Below are positions 6,841 to 14,801 of a stretch of DNA of 64,000 bases, piece after piece; the first letter of the stretch is position 1, and the number at the start of each line of letters is the position of its first letter. Source of the stretch: Hymenobacter rigui. Its GTDB lineage: Bacteria > Bacteroidota > Bacteroidia > Cytophagales > Hymenobacteraceae. The DNA is taken from the NCBI RefSeq assembly GCF_003944715.1, contig NZ_RWIT01000017.1:21805-85804 (forward strand). The letters are read 5' to 3'. Position numbers and translations under genes: made by a program. The notes below the pieces were generated by a model, which worked only from the letters and a program-made list of their open reading frames with translations, searched no databases and was not told where the DNA came from.

Positions 6841-7881
6841 CTACTCCAACTCCTGGCGCAGGGCGTACACTTTGCGCAGGTTGCGGATCAGGCGCTCCGA
6901 CTCGGCGAAATTCAGGGTCTGGGCGCCGTCGGAGGCGGCTTCCTCGGGCTTCTCGTGGGCTTCGTAGATGATGCCGTCGGCTCCGGCCATCACGCCGGCC
7001 AGGGCCATGGTGGGCACGTACTCGCGGATGCCGATGCCGTGCGAGGGGTCCACGATGACGGGCAGGTGGGTTTTCTCCTTCAGGATGGGCACGGCGTTCA
7101 GGTCGAGAGTGTTGCGCGAGGCGGTTTCGAAGGTCCGAATGCCCCGTTCGCAGAGAATCAGCTTCTCGTTGCCGCCCGAAAACACGTACTCGGCCGACGA
7201 CAGTAGCTCCTCGATGGTGCCGGAAATGCCGCGCTTGATCATCACGGGCTTATCCACGCCGCCTAGGGCGTCGAGCAGGTTGAAGTTCTGGGTGTTGCGC
7301 GCGCCCACCTGGAACACGTCCACGTAGTCGTGCATCTCCTCCACCTGCGACACCTGCATCACCTCCGTCACGATTTTGATGCCCCGTTCCCGGGCCATGC
7401 GGTGGAAATCCTTCAGGCCTTCCATGCCCAGCCCGCGGAACGCGTACGGCGACGAGCGGGGCTTGAACACGCCCCCGCGCATGATGCGCACGTCGTTGTC
7501 CACGAGGTGCTGCATGATTAACTCCATCTGCTTTTCGCTCTCGATGCTGCACGGACCGGCGGCCAGCGTGAGCGAGCCTTCCCCGATGCGCACCCCGTCG
7601 CCGAGGTCGAGCACCGTGGGGCGCACGCGCCACTTGCGGCTCACCAGCTTGTAATCGTCCGACACGCGGTGGATGTCGAGAATGCCAGGCAACTGGCCGA
7701 TGGCGCGCAGATCCACATCGGCCTTGCCGATGGCCACCAGGTAGTGGGCACGTTGGGTTTTCACCTCCGTAGCCTTGTATTTCAGCTCCTGAATGCGGGC
7801 TTCAATGGCGGCTTTATCGGCGGCGGTGATATGGGGGTCGAGTTGGATGATCATGTTCTGGGGAGGGAGAATCAGCTGCAT
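6841..7881 (-). CDS. aroF: 3-deoxy-7-phosphoheptulonate synthase (type I-beta)
   Basis: DAHP synthase, which condenses phosphoenolpyruvate with erythrose 4-phosphate as the first step of the shikimate pathway. It has 346 residues. An N-terminal ~95-residue ferredoxin-like regulatory domain (MIIQLDPHITAADKAAIEARI...) precedes the TIM barrel, which carries AGPCSIES, GVFKPRSSPYAF and VDPSHGIGIREYVP. The internal Met10 (MIIQLD) is a likelier start than the first ATG by comparison with the family. It is the last gene of the trp operon, 144 bp after trpA with a palindromic repeat between. If cotranscribed, entry into the shikimate pathway is under Trp attenuation. Confidence 0.93.
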   Translation of the reverse strand: MQLILPPQNMIIQLDPHITAADKAAIEARIQELKYKATEVKTQRAHYLVAIGKADVDLRAIGQLPGILDIHRVSDDYKLVSRKWRVRPTVLDLGDGVRIGEGSLTLAAGPCSIESEKQMELIMQHLVDNDVRIMRGGVFKPRSSPYAFRGLGMEGLKDFHRMARERGIKIVTEVMQVSQVEEMHDYVDVFQVGARNTQNFNLLDALGGVDKPVMIKRGISGTIEELLSSAEYVFSGGNEKLILCERGIRTFETASRNTLDLNAVPILKEKTHLPVIVDPSHGIGIREYVPTMALAGVMAGADGIIYEAHEKPEEAASDGAQTLNFAESERLIRNLRKVYALRQELE

Positions 7882-7892
7882 TACTGCTCCCC

Positions 7893-8009
7893 TGTCATCC
7901 TGAGCGGAGCGAAGGACCTTATCACGTTGAAATGACCGTCTGAACGAATACGTTCTGATGTGATAAGGTCCTTCGCTGCGCTCAGGATGATTGAGCAGGT
8001 AGGATGACA
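7893..8009. repeat. Palindromic repeat, 'TGTCATCCTGAGC' family (copy 2)
   Basis: Left arm tgtcatcctgagcggagcga at 7893. The right arm ends at 7990, and a second truncated end (aggatgaca, 8001-8009) suggests a partial duplication. It lies between trpA and the DAHP synthase gene. Confidence 0.85.
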
Positions 8010-8025
8010 GCTTTTCGGAAGCTAC

Positions 8026-8805
8026 TTAGTTGAGTACAGAAGAAACAAACCGCTTAGCGGCGGCCGGGGCGTCGTCCACGCCGTCCAAGGCGCGAATCAA
8101 TGCGGAGCCGATGATGGCGCCCTCGGCGTACTGGCAGGCGTTCTGGAACGAGGCTTTGTCGCCGATGCCGAAGCCGATGAGGCGGGGGTTGCGCAGGTTC
8201 ATGGCCTCGATACGCTGGAAATAGGCTTCCTGCACGCCCTCGGCCTGGGTGTTGGCCCCGCCCGTGGTGCCGGGGCCCGACACCAGGTACAGGAACGAAT
8301 CGGTCAGCTCGTCGATGCGGCGGATGCGTTCCGGGGCGGTTTGCGGGGTGATGAGGAACACCGGCCGCAGGTTGTGACGGCGGAAGATTTCCTGGTACTC
8401 GGCCACGTAGTCGTCGAGGGGCAGGTCGGGCAGGATGATGCCGTCGGCGCCGGCGGCGGCGGCTTCGCGGCAGAAGTTGTCTACCCCGAACTGCATTACC
8501 GGGTTGAGGTAGCCCATGAGCAGAATTGGCGTTTCGGGTACGCTCTCCCGGATGTCTTTCAGCTGCTCGAACAGCACCCGCAGGTTCATGCCGTTGGCTA
8601 GGGCCACGGTGCTGCTGGCCTGAATCACCGGCCCATCAGCCAGCGGGTCCGAAAACGGCATTCCGATTTCGATGAGGTCGGCCCCGGCTTCGCTCAGGGC
8701 TTTGATCAGCGGTACGGTGTCGTGCAGGCTGGGGTAGCCGGCCGTGAAGTAGATGTTGAGCAGGTTTTTCTGCTTTTTGTCGAAGGCGTCTTTGATTCGG
8801 TTCAT
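8026..8805 (-). CDS. trpA: Tryptophan synthase alpha subunit
   Basis: 259 residues from MNRIKDAFDKKQ. It cleaves indole-3-glycerol phosphate to indole and glyceraldehyde 3-phosphate and passes indole to TrpB. The IEIGMPFSDPLADGP segment holds the catalytic Glu and Asp, and YLVSGPGTTGG and GFGIGDKAS bind phosphate. An in-frame ATG 63 bp upstream would add a tail (MNDLFKRDKVLRSAQDD...), but that tail is the translated palindromic repeat, so I start at 8805. It is directly downstream of trpB in the operon. Confidence 0.95.
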   Translation of the reverse strand: MNRIKDAFDKKQKNLLNIYFTAGYPSLHDTVPLIKALSEAGADLIEIGMPFSDPLADGPVIQASSTVALANGMNLRVLFEQLKDIRESVPETPILLMGYLNPVMQFGVDNFCREAAAAGADGIILPDLPLDDYVAEYQEIFRRHNLRPVFLITPQTAPERIRRIDELTDSFLYLVSGPGTTGGANTQAEGVQEAYFQRIEAMNLRNPRLIGFGIGDKASFQNACQYAEGAIIGSALIRALDGVDDAPAAAKRFVSSVLN

Positions 8806-8816
8806 ATCAGCGGCCC

Positions 8817-8914
8817 TGTCATCCTGAGCGGAGCGAAGGACCTTATCACGCTTGAACAAGTCGTTCACTGGTAAGCCAGACGTGATAAGGTCCTTCGCTT
8901 CGCTCAGGATGACA
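8817..8914. repeat. Palindromic repeat, 'TGTCATCCTGAGC' family (copy 3)
   Basis: Near-perfect inverted repeat between trpB and trpA. Arms run from tgtcatcctgagcggagcga to tcgctcaggatgaca, with a variable centre. It fills almost the entire 121-bp junction. Confidence 0.9.
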
Positions 8915-8926
8915 GGTGGTTTGGCA

Positions 8927-10123
8927 TTACATAATAGCGTCAGCGTACTTGATGTAGGTTTCCAGGTCCTTGTCGCCGCGGCCGGAGAGGTTGATGACCA
9001 CCACGTCGTCGGGGCCGGCGCCGAGCTGGTCGAGGGCGGCTAGGGCGTGGGCGGTTTCTAGGGCCGGGATGATGCCTTCGAGGCGGCTGCATTCGGCCAC
9101 GGCTTTCAGGGCCGCTTCGTCTTCGATGCTGATGAAGCGGGCGCGCTTGGAATCGGCCAGGAAGGCGTGCAGCGGCCCGATGCCGGGGTAATCGAGGCCG
9201 GCGGAAATGGAGTAGGGCTCGGTAATCTGGCCGTCCTCATCCTGCATCAGCAGCGTGCGGCTGCCGTGGATGATGCCCGGCGTACCCAGCACCGACGTGG
9301 CGGCCGAATGGCCTGAGTGCACGCCGTGGCCGGCGGCTTCCACGGCTACCAGCTGCACCGAAGGCTCTTCCAGGAAGTGGTAGAACGCGCCGGCCGCGTT
9401 GGAGCCGCCGCCCACGCAGGCCACCACGTAGTTGGGCAGCTCGGAGCCGGTTTTTTCCAGCAACTGCTTGCGCATTTCCTCGCTGATAACGGCCTGCAGG
9501 CGTGCCACCAGATCGGGGTACGGGTGCGGGCCCACCACCGAGCCGATGATATAGTGCGTGTCGACGGGGTTGCTGATCCAGTCGCGGATGGCCTCGTTGG
9601 TGGCGTCCTTAAGGGTACGGCTGCCGCTCATGGCCGCCCGCACCTCAGCCCCCAGCAGGCGCATGCGGTACACGTTGGGCTTCTGCCGCTCCATGTCGAT
9701 TTCGCCCATGTACACGATGCACTCCATGCCCATCAGGGCGCACACCGTGGCGGTGGCCACGCCGTGCTGGCCGGCACCGGTTTCGGCAATGATGCGCGTT
9801 TTGCCCAGGCGCTTGGCCAGCAGAATCTGCCCTACGGTGTTGTTTACCTTGTGGGCGCCGGTATGGCAGAGGTCCTCGCGCTTGAGGTAGATGCGGGTGT
9901 TGTACTTCGCCGACAGCCGTTTGGCCTCGAACAGCGGCGTGGGCCGACCCACGTAGTCGCGCAGCAGCTGCTGGTATTCCTGCTGGAACTCCGGCTCGGC
10001 CATAATGCTCAGGTATTGCTGGCGCAGCTCCTCCACGTTGGGATAGAGCATTTCGGGAATGAACGCGCCCCCGAACTGGCCGTAGTAGCCGCGCTCCGTG
10101 GGTTGTTGGTAGGTTGGTTTCAT
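8927..10123 (-). CDS. trpB: Tryptophan synthase beta subunit
   Basis: 398 residues, PLP enzyme that joins indole with L-serine to give L-tryptophan. The PLP lysine is in HTGAHKVNNT, the Gly-rich phosphate-binding loop is CVGGGSNAAG, and the C-terminal SGRGDKD motif is present. Length is normal for TrpB1, and it forms the alpha2-beta2 complex with TrpA encoded next. Upstream in the operon is an NMT1-like gene instead of trpF, which is unusual. The 84-bp gap upstream holds no strong hairpin that I can see. Confidence 0.97.
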   Translation of the reverse strand: MKPTYQQPTERGYYGQFGGAFIPEMLYPNVEELRQQYLSIMAEPEFQQEYQQLLRDYVGRPTPLFEAKRLSAKYNTRIYLKREDLCHTGAHKVNNTVGQILLAKRLGKTRIIAETGAGQHGVATATVCALMGMECIVYMGEIDMERQKPNVYRMRLLGAEVRAAMSGSRTLKDATNEAIRDWISNPVDTHYIIGSVVGPHPYPDLVARLQAVISEEMRKQLLEKTGSELPNYVVACVGGGSNAAGAFYHFLEEPSVQLVAVEAAGHGVHSGHSAATSVLGTPGIIHGSRTLLMQDEDGQITEPYSISAGLDYPGIGPLHAFLADSKRARFISIEDEAALKAVAECSRLEGIIPALETAHALAALDQLGAGPDDVVVINLSGRGDKDLETYIKYADAIM

Positions 10124-10207
10124 GATGGTTTTTCGCAGAGTCTCGGGGTGGGTGGCGCAGGGTCTCGCAGTGGCTTACCCCGCGAAATCAGACGCAAAAA
10201 AGGGTTC

Positions 10208-11116
10208 TTATAACAGGTCGTTGGTCATGACTTCCGACAACGGCAGCTTCCGGGTTTCCAGGCCATGCTCGGCCAGCCAGTCCAGGTAGCGCTGCACCCT
10301 GGCGGGGCTCATGTGGCCCCAGCCGGGGCCGCTGCCGTAGTATTCGGCCGTGTACTGCTGGCTTTCGAGCAGGAAAACGGGGTTGCGGTCGGCGGCCGGT
10401 ACCAGCTTTTGCAGCAGTGCTACCGCCTCCTCCGGATGGTCTTTGGCGTGCAGGAAGCCCTGTCCGGACACCCGCAGGAACTTCCGGTAGGCCTCCCCGT
10501 TTTCCAGCACCCGCTTTTCCGACGCCATGATGACGGGCGAATAGCCGTACGGAATACCATACTCGGCTAGGCGGAAGCTGGTCAGCTCCACGCCCTGCTG
10601 CCGGGCCTGCACGCCTTCCCAGTTATCGAAAATCCAGGTGGCGTCGGCCTGCTGTTGCAGCAACGTGTTCCAGATGCCTAGCTTCTCGGGGTAGGTGATG
10701 GTCAGCGGATCGGTAGCACCGTCGTTTTCCAGCATCTTCGCCACTATCTGGTCCTCGTAGCGGGCTTGGTACGAGGCGTAGATTTTTCCGGCCAAATCTT
10801 TGGGCGACTGAATATCCGGACGCTTGAGCGTGACGATGCTGCTCAGGTCTTCCGTCAGCAGGGCGGCCACGGCTATGGCATCGAACGGCCGGGCCTTGGT
10901 GCGGTAGCTGATGATGCTTTCCAGCGGGCAAAGCGCAAAATCGGCCTGCCCCAGCTCTACCTTCTTGGCTGGAGTCAGGGCGTAGTCGTCGGCCTCCGGG
11001 GTCAGCAGCTCCACCTCCAGTCCGTGCTGTGCGTACCAGCCCAGCTCCTGGGCCACCACAAAGCCCGTGTGGTTGGTGTTTACCGTCCAGTCCAGCGCAA
11101 TCTTTATTTCGCTCAT
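10208..11116 (-). CDS. NMT1/THI5-like substrate-binding-fold protein inside trp operon
   Basis: 302 residues with the type 2 periplasmic-binding fold of the NMT1/THI5-like family (IKIALDWTVNTNHTGF, then VELGQADFAL and DLAGKIYASY). There is no signal peptide or lipobox, so it should be cytosolic, unlike ABC transporter binding proteins, and no permease or ATPase gene is nearby. Compared from memory with yeast Thi5p, the Lys62 and His66 used for pyrimidine synthesis align with Cys and Ser, and the CCCFC motif is missing. It is therefore unlikely to be an HMP-P synthase of that type. It sits between trpF and trpB, with trpF only 53 bp upstream, so it is probably cotranscribed. Its function is unknown. 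Confidence 0.8.
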   Translation of the reverse strand: MSEIKIALDWTVNTNHTGFVVAQELGWYAQHGLEVELLTPEADDYALTPAKKVELGQADFALCPLESIISYRTKARPFDAIAVAALLTEDLSSIVTLKRPDIQSPKDLAGKIYASYQARYEDQIVAKMLENDGATDPLTITYPEKLGIWNTLLQQQADATWIFDNWEGVQARQQGVELTSFRLAEYGIPYGYSPVIMASEKRVLENGEAYRKFLRVSGQGFLHAKDHPEEAVALLQKLVPAADRNPVFLLESQQYTAEYYGSGPGWGHMSPARVQRYLDWLAEHGLETRKLPLSEVMTNDLL

Positions 11117-11169
11117 AGCTTTTGTGTATCCGTCTTTAGCGCAATCTGCCTGTGTATGCTGCTGGCTTG

Positions 11170-11817
11170 TTATGCTTTCAACTCTTGAAAAAAAGCCTCC
11201 AGCCGGCCGGCGTCCTTGGTGCCCGGGGCGGTTTCGAAGCGGCTGTTCAGGTCCAGGGCAAACAGGCCGGGCAGCCGAAGGTTGCGCAGCGCCGCCGCGT
11301 GTTCCGGCCCGATGCCGCCGGCCAGAAAGTACGGCACCGGCAGGTTGTAGTCCTGTAGCAGCGTCCAGTCGAAGGCGGTGCCGTTGCCGCCGGGCTGGGG
11401 GCCGGCCGTGTCGAAGAGGAAGTAATCAACGCAGTCCACGTAGGGCTGGAGCTGCGCAAAGTCGAACCCCTCGCCCACCGCAAACGCCTTCACCACCGGC
11501 ACGCCGCCGGCCCGCACCGCGGCGCAGGTTTCGGGCGTTTCGTGTCCGTGAAGCTGGGCCAGTTGCAAATCATACTCCCGCACCCGCGCCAGCACCGTAG
11601 CCGCGTCGTCATCCACGAACACGCCCACCTTGCGGATGGCGGCCGGCAAGGCCCGCACCGCCGCCGCCGGCAGCCGCTCCCCCACGTACCGCTTCGACTG
11701 CGGATAGAAGATGAACCCCAGAAAATCGGGCCGCAGCGCCGCCACCGCCCGCAGGCTGTCGGCATCAGCCATCCCGCAGATTTTGAGGTGGGGCATGTGG
11801 TGGGTGTTGGTTGGCAT
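11170..11817 (-). CDS. trpF: Phosphoribosylanthranilate isomerase
   Basis: 215 residues, (beta/alpha)8 enzyme of the third step of Trp synthesis (Amadori rearrangement of PRA to CdRP). The N-terminal LKICGM holds the catalytic Cys. The C-terminal part has FLAGGIGPEHA and ALDLNSRFETAPGTKD, where Asp and the phosphate-binding residues lie. Met8 (MPHLKICGM) is an alternative start, closer to typical TrpF N-termini. It is preceded by trpC with a palindromic repeat in the junction, and followed by the NMT1-like gene. Confidence 0.93.
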   Translation of the reverse strand: MPTNTHHMPHLKICGMADADSLRAVAALRPDFLGFIFYPQSKRYVGERLPAAAVRALPAAIRKVGVFVDDDAATVLARVREYDLQLAQLHGHETPETCAAVRAGGVPVVKAFAVGEGFDFAQLQPYVDCVDYFLFDTAGPQPGGNGTAFDWTLLQDYNLPVPYFLAGGIGPEHAAALRNLRLPGLFALDLNSRFETAPGTKDAGRLEAFFQELKA

Positions 11818-11825
11818 GTGTGGGG

Positions 11826-11968
11826 GCTAAAGCTAGCTCCCCTCCTTGGAAAGGAGGGGCTGGGGGTGGTTGATTTTTAGAGTTAGAAGCTAGAGCTAGC
11901 TGTTGTTCTGACGATGGTCAACCACCCCCAACCCCTCCTTTCCAAGGAGGGGAGCTAGCTCTAGCTTT
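11826..11968. repeat. Palindromic repeat, 'AGCTAGTTCCCCTCC' family, in trpC-trpF junction
   Basis: Arms gctaaagctagctcccctcc...gggggtggttga and complement, around a short centre. Same family as 6687-6830, but with diverged arm tips. It fills the 158-bp junction. Confidence 0.9.
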
Positions 11969-11975
11969 CTGACCC

Positions 11976-12788
11976 TTACAGCAACGTCACCGCCTCGGTG
12001 GCGCGGAGCTGCTGCACCAGGGCGGCGCAGGCTTTTTCGGGGCGGGAGTGGCGCATGAAGGTTTCGCCCATCAGGAAGCCGCGGTAGCCTACGGCGCGCA
12101 GGGCTTCAATGTCGGCGGCGGTGGTTAGGCCGCTTTCCGTCACCTTCACGTACTCGTCGGGAATGCGCTGGGCCAACTCGCCCGAGGTGTCGAGGCTCAC
12201 GGAGAAGTCGTGCAGGTTGCGGTTGTTCACGCCTACCAGGCTCACGGCGTCGGGGTGCAGGGTTTTGTCGAGCTCCTCGGCGTTGTGGATTTCGAGCAGC
12301 ACTTCCATGCCCAGGCTTTTGGCCAGCCGGCCCAGGCGCAGCACTTCCTCACCGCTGAGCACGGCCGCAATCAGCAGCACGGCATCAGCCCCGAGGCTCT
12401 TGGCTTCGATGATCTGGTACTCGTCCACTACGAAATCCTTGCGCAGGATGGGGCAGAAATTGAAGCGCCGGGCCGTGGTCAGGTCCTCGTTCTTGCCGCC
12501 GAAAAACTCCGTATCCGTCAGCACCGACAGCGCCGAAGCGCCGGCCTGCATGTAGCCCAACGTGGTGCGCTCCACCGGCGCGTGGGCGTTGATGATGCCC
12601 TTGCTGGGCGACTTGCGCTTGAACTCGGCAATGATGCCGCTCAGATCGTCGCGCAGCAGGTAGCGGCGCAAACTCAGCGGCTGGGCCGGCATGTAGAAGC
12701 TTTGCTCCAGCAGCTTCACCGGCACCAGGCTCTGGCGGGTGGCTACTTCCTGGCGCTTATGGGCAATGATGGTATCGAGAATGGTCAT
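11976..12788 (-). CDS. trpC: Indole-3-glycerol-phosphate synthase
   Basis: 270 residues, (beta/alpha)8 enzyme that closes the indole ring with loss of CO2 and water. Typical motifs are present: IIAEFKRKSPSKG (catalytic Lys, substrate binding), LSVLTDTEFFGG, ILRKDFVVDEYQI, VGVNNRNLHDF, and TESGLTTAADI near the C-terminus. It is a stand-alone TrpC, not fused to TrpF, which is the next gene. The start ATG matches the family N-terminus (TILDTIIAHKRQEV). Confidence 0.97.
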   Translation of the reverse strand: MTILDTIIAHKRQEVATRQSLVPVKLLEQSFYMPAQPLSLRRYLLRDDLSGIIAEFKRKSPSKGIINAHAPVERTTLGYMQAGASALSVLTDTEFFGGKNEDLTTARRFNFCPILRKDFVVDEYQIIEAKSLGADAVLLIAAVLSGEEVLRLGRLAKSLGMEVLLEIHNAEELDKTLHPDAVSLVGVNNRNLHDFSVSLDTSGELAQRIPDEYVKVTESGLTTAADIEALRAVGYRGFLMGETFMRHSRPEKACAALVQQLRATEAVTLL

Positions 12789-12842
12789 TGTTTTGAGCTG
12801 TTAGCTACTAGCTGTTGGCTGATAGCTGTTTCGAAAATCGTG

Positions 12843-12944
12843 TGTCATCCTGAGCAGAGCGAAGGACCTTGTGCCATTCGCACGAAGCGTAACAACAACA
12901 GTCGTTCTGGTTTGATAAGGTCCTTCGCTCCGCTCAGAATGACA
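12843..12944. repeat. Palindromic repeat, 'TGTCATCCTGAGC' family (copy 4), in trpD-trpC junction
   Basis: Inverted repeat with slightly diverged arms (tgtcatcctgagcagagcga ... cgctcagaatgaca). It lies inside the 173-bp junction between trpD and trpC. Confidence 0.88.
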
Positions 12945-12961
12945 GGACCTGTTTACTGGGC

Positions 12962-13954
12962 TCAGATAGCTGCCACCAGCTCCCGCAGCGCTTGGCGGGC
13001 GCGGCCGGAATCCAGCGACTCGCGGGCGGCGGCCAGGCTGTCGGCGAAGCTGAAGGTGGGCTCCAGGCAGCCGATGGCCAGGGCCGCGTTGGCCGTTACC
13101 ACGTCGCGCTGGGCGCGGGTGGCACGGCCTTCCAGCACATCCACAAAGATGGTGGCTGATTCGGCAGCGGTACGGCCGCCGGCCAACTCCTCGGGCTGGT
13201 TCAGGGTCAGGCCCAGGTCGGCGGCCGAAACCACCCGCTCGCCTTCTGATGTGGCCAGCTTGGCGGCGGCCGTCAGCGAGAGTTCGTCGTAGCCATCCAG
13301 GGCGTGGACCACGGCATAGCGGGTGTCGGTTTGCTGGAGCAGGTAGTGGTAGAGGCGCAGCAGCTCCAGGCTGAAGGTGCCGGCCACCTGAAACTTCGGC
13401 CGCGCGGGGTTCACCAGCGGGCCCAGGATGTTGAAGAACGTGCGCACGCCCAGCTCCCGGCGCACCGGTCCGGCGTGGCGCATGGCCGGGTGGAAGGCCG
13501 GAGCGTGCAGAAAGCAGATGCCGGCCCGTTCCAGCTGCCGCTGCAGCACGTCGTTGCCCACCCCAAACTCCACGCCCAGCTGCTGCAGCACATCCGACGA
13601 CCCGCACACCGACGACACGCCGATGTTGCCATGCTTGGTGACCTTGTAGCCGGCCCCAGCCACCACAAAGCAGGCCAGCGTACTGATGTTGAGCGTGTCC
13701 TTGCCGTCGCCGCCGGTGCCCACAATGTCCACCGTGTCGCGGGTGCCCAGCTCCGGGTCGCGGCTGAGGCTCAGCAGGGCCTCGCGGAAGCCCGCCAGCT
13801 CCGGCACCGAGATGGGCCGCATCCGGTACACGCTCATAAAGGCCGCCATTTCCGCCGCGTTGGCCTCGCCCTGCCCAATGCGCAGCATGGCTTCCAGCGC
13901 CTCGGGGTGAGTCAGCAGCTGCTGGTCGAATAGTTTATTGAGAATCTGTTTCAC
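12962..13954 (-). CDS. trpD: Anthranilate phosphoribosyltransferase
   Basis: 330 residues. It transfers phosphoribose from PRPP to anthranilate. PRPP and metal motifs are visible: DIVGTGGDGKDTLNIST (~77-93), KHGNIGVSSVCGSSDVL (~107-124), and the later HALDGYDELS. It is a stand-alone enzyme, not fused to the TrpG glutaminase, which is encoded just upstream. Length matches the family. Confidence 0.97.
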   Translation of the reverse strand: MKQILNKLFDQQLLTHPEALEAMLRIGQGEANAAEMAAFMSVYRMRPISVPELAGFREALLSLSRDPELGTRDTVDIVGTGGDGKDTLNISTLACFVVAGAGYKVTKHGNIGVSSVCGSSDVLQQLGVEFGVGNDVLQRQLERAGICFLHAPAFHPAMRHAGPVRRELGVRTFFNILGPLVNPARPKFQVAGTFSLELLRLYHYLLQQTDTRYAVVHALDGYDELSLTAAAKLATSEGERVVSAADLGLTLNQPEELAGGRTAAESATIFVDVLEGRATRAQRDVVTANAALAIGCLEPTFSFADSLAAARESLDSGRARQALRELVAAI

Positions 13955-14008
13955 AATCAGACCGCCACGAAGGCGGGTTTGGGGGAATTGGGTGGGTAAT
14001 TACCGGAG

Positions 14009-14107
14009 GTAGAGACGCAATATTTTGCGTCTCCCCGCGTGCTGATGTTGTTAGCTCCACGCTACTATTATCGTTCAACGACGAGACTCCAACTACTGCG
14101 TCTCTAC
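14009..14107. repeat. Palindromic repeat, 'GTAGAGACGC' family, in trpG-trpD junction
   Basis: Arms gtagagacgcaatattttgc... at 14009 and ...gcgtctctac ending at 14107. It lies in the 164-bp junction between trpG and trpD. Confidence 0.85.
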
Positions 14108-14118
14108 ATTCAGCCTGT

Positions 14119-14685
14119 TCAGCTCAGCCAGTTGCGCAGCATCTGGTGGCCGTGCTCGGTGAGAATGGATTCGGGGTGGAACTGCACGCCGCGCACATCA
14201 TAGTCCCGGTGGCGGAAGGCCAACACCTGACCGTCGGCGTCGAGGGCGGTGACTTCCAGCTCGGCGGGCACGCTCTCGGGGCGCACGCTCCAGCTGTGGT
14301 AGCGGCCTACTTTAAAGGTATCGGGCAGGCCGTCGAACAGCTTGTCGGCGGCCGTGAGGTGGGCGTCGGTGGCTAGGCCGTGGAGCACCTGGGGTAGGTT
14401 GTACAGCTCCCCGCCGAAGCTTTCCGCCAAGCCCTGGTGGCCCAGACACACGCCCAGAATCCGCTTGGAAGGTGCGTAGCGACGGATGATTTCGGGCATC
14501 AGGCCCGCTTCCGACGGCACGCCGGGACCGGGCGACAGCAGCACCGCGTCGTAGGCGGCCACGTTGTCCACGGCCAGCTTGTCGTTGCGAATCACGGTAA
14601 CGTTGTCCGTATGCCCCAGCTCCCGCAGCACCTGCACGAGGTTATAGGTAAAGGAGTCGTAGTTGTCGAGAACGAGGATGTTCAT
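14119..14685 (-). CDS. trpG: Anthranilate synthase glutamine amidotransferase subunit
   Basis: 188 residues, class I glutaminase that supplies ammonia to TrpE. The start MNILVLDNYDSFTYNL is standard. The nucleophile elbow is GVCLGHQGLAESFGG (Cys ~78), and the His/Glu of the triad lie in VQFHPESILTEHG. It forms the anthranilate synthase complex with the adjacent trpE product. Confidence 0.96.
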   Translation of the reverse strand: MNILVLDNYDSFTYNLVQVLRELGHTDNVTVIRNDKLAVDNVAAYDAVLLSPGPGVPSEAGLMPEIIRRYAPSKRILGVCLGHQGLAESFGGELYNLPQVLHGLATDAHLTAADKLFDGLPDTFKVGRYHSWSVRPESVPAELEVTALDADGQVLAFRHRDYDVRGVQFHPESILTEHGHQMLRNWLS

Positions 14686-14710
14686 TGAGTTCGGCCGTTT
14701 GGCCTGATGG

Positions 14711-14786
14711 TCCCAGGGCTGAAGCCCTGGGCTAGTGAGTGACTTCTATAAGGAGTGCTCCGTAGCCCAGGGCTTCAGCCCTGGGA
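14711..14786. repeat. Palindromic repeat, 'CCCAGGGCTGAAGCCCTGGG' family, in trpE-trpG junction
   Basis: tcccagggctgaagccctgg at the left and ccagggcttcagccctggga at the right. Each arm is itself palindromic, so several hairpins compete. A related core with ttt/aaa in the middle is found at 1796-1812. Confidence 0.88.
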
Positions 14787-14801
14787 CGGCTGCCGCCGAT
14801 G

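Noticed and set aside
10208..11116. Thiamine-pyrimidine synthase of the yeast Thi5 type
   Set aside because: The Lys/His pair and CCCFC motif of Thi5p are not conserved, and no thiamine genes or riboswitch are nearby.
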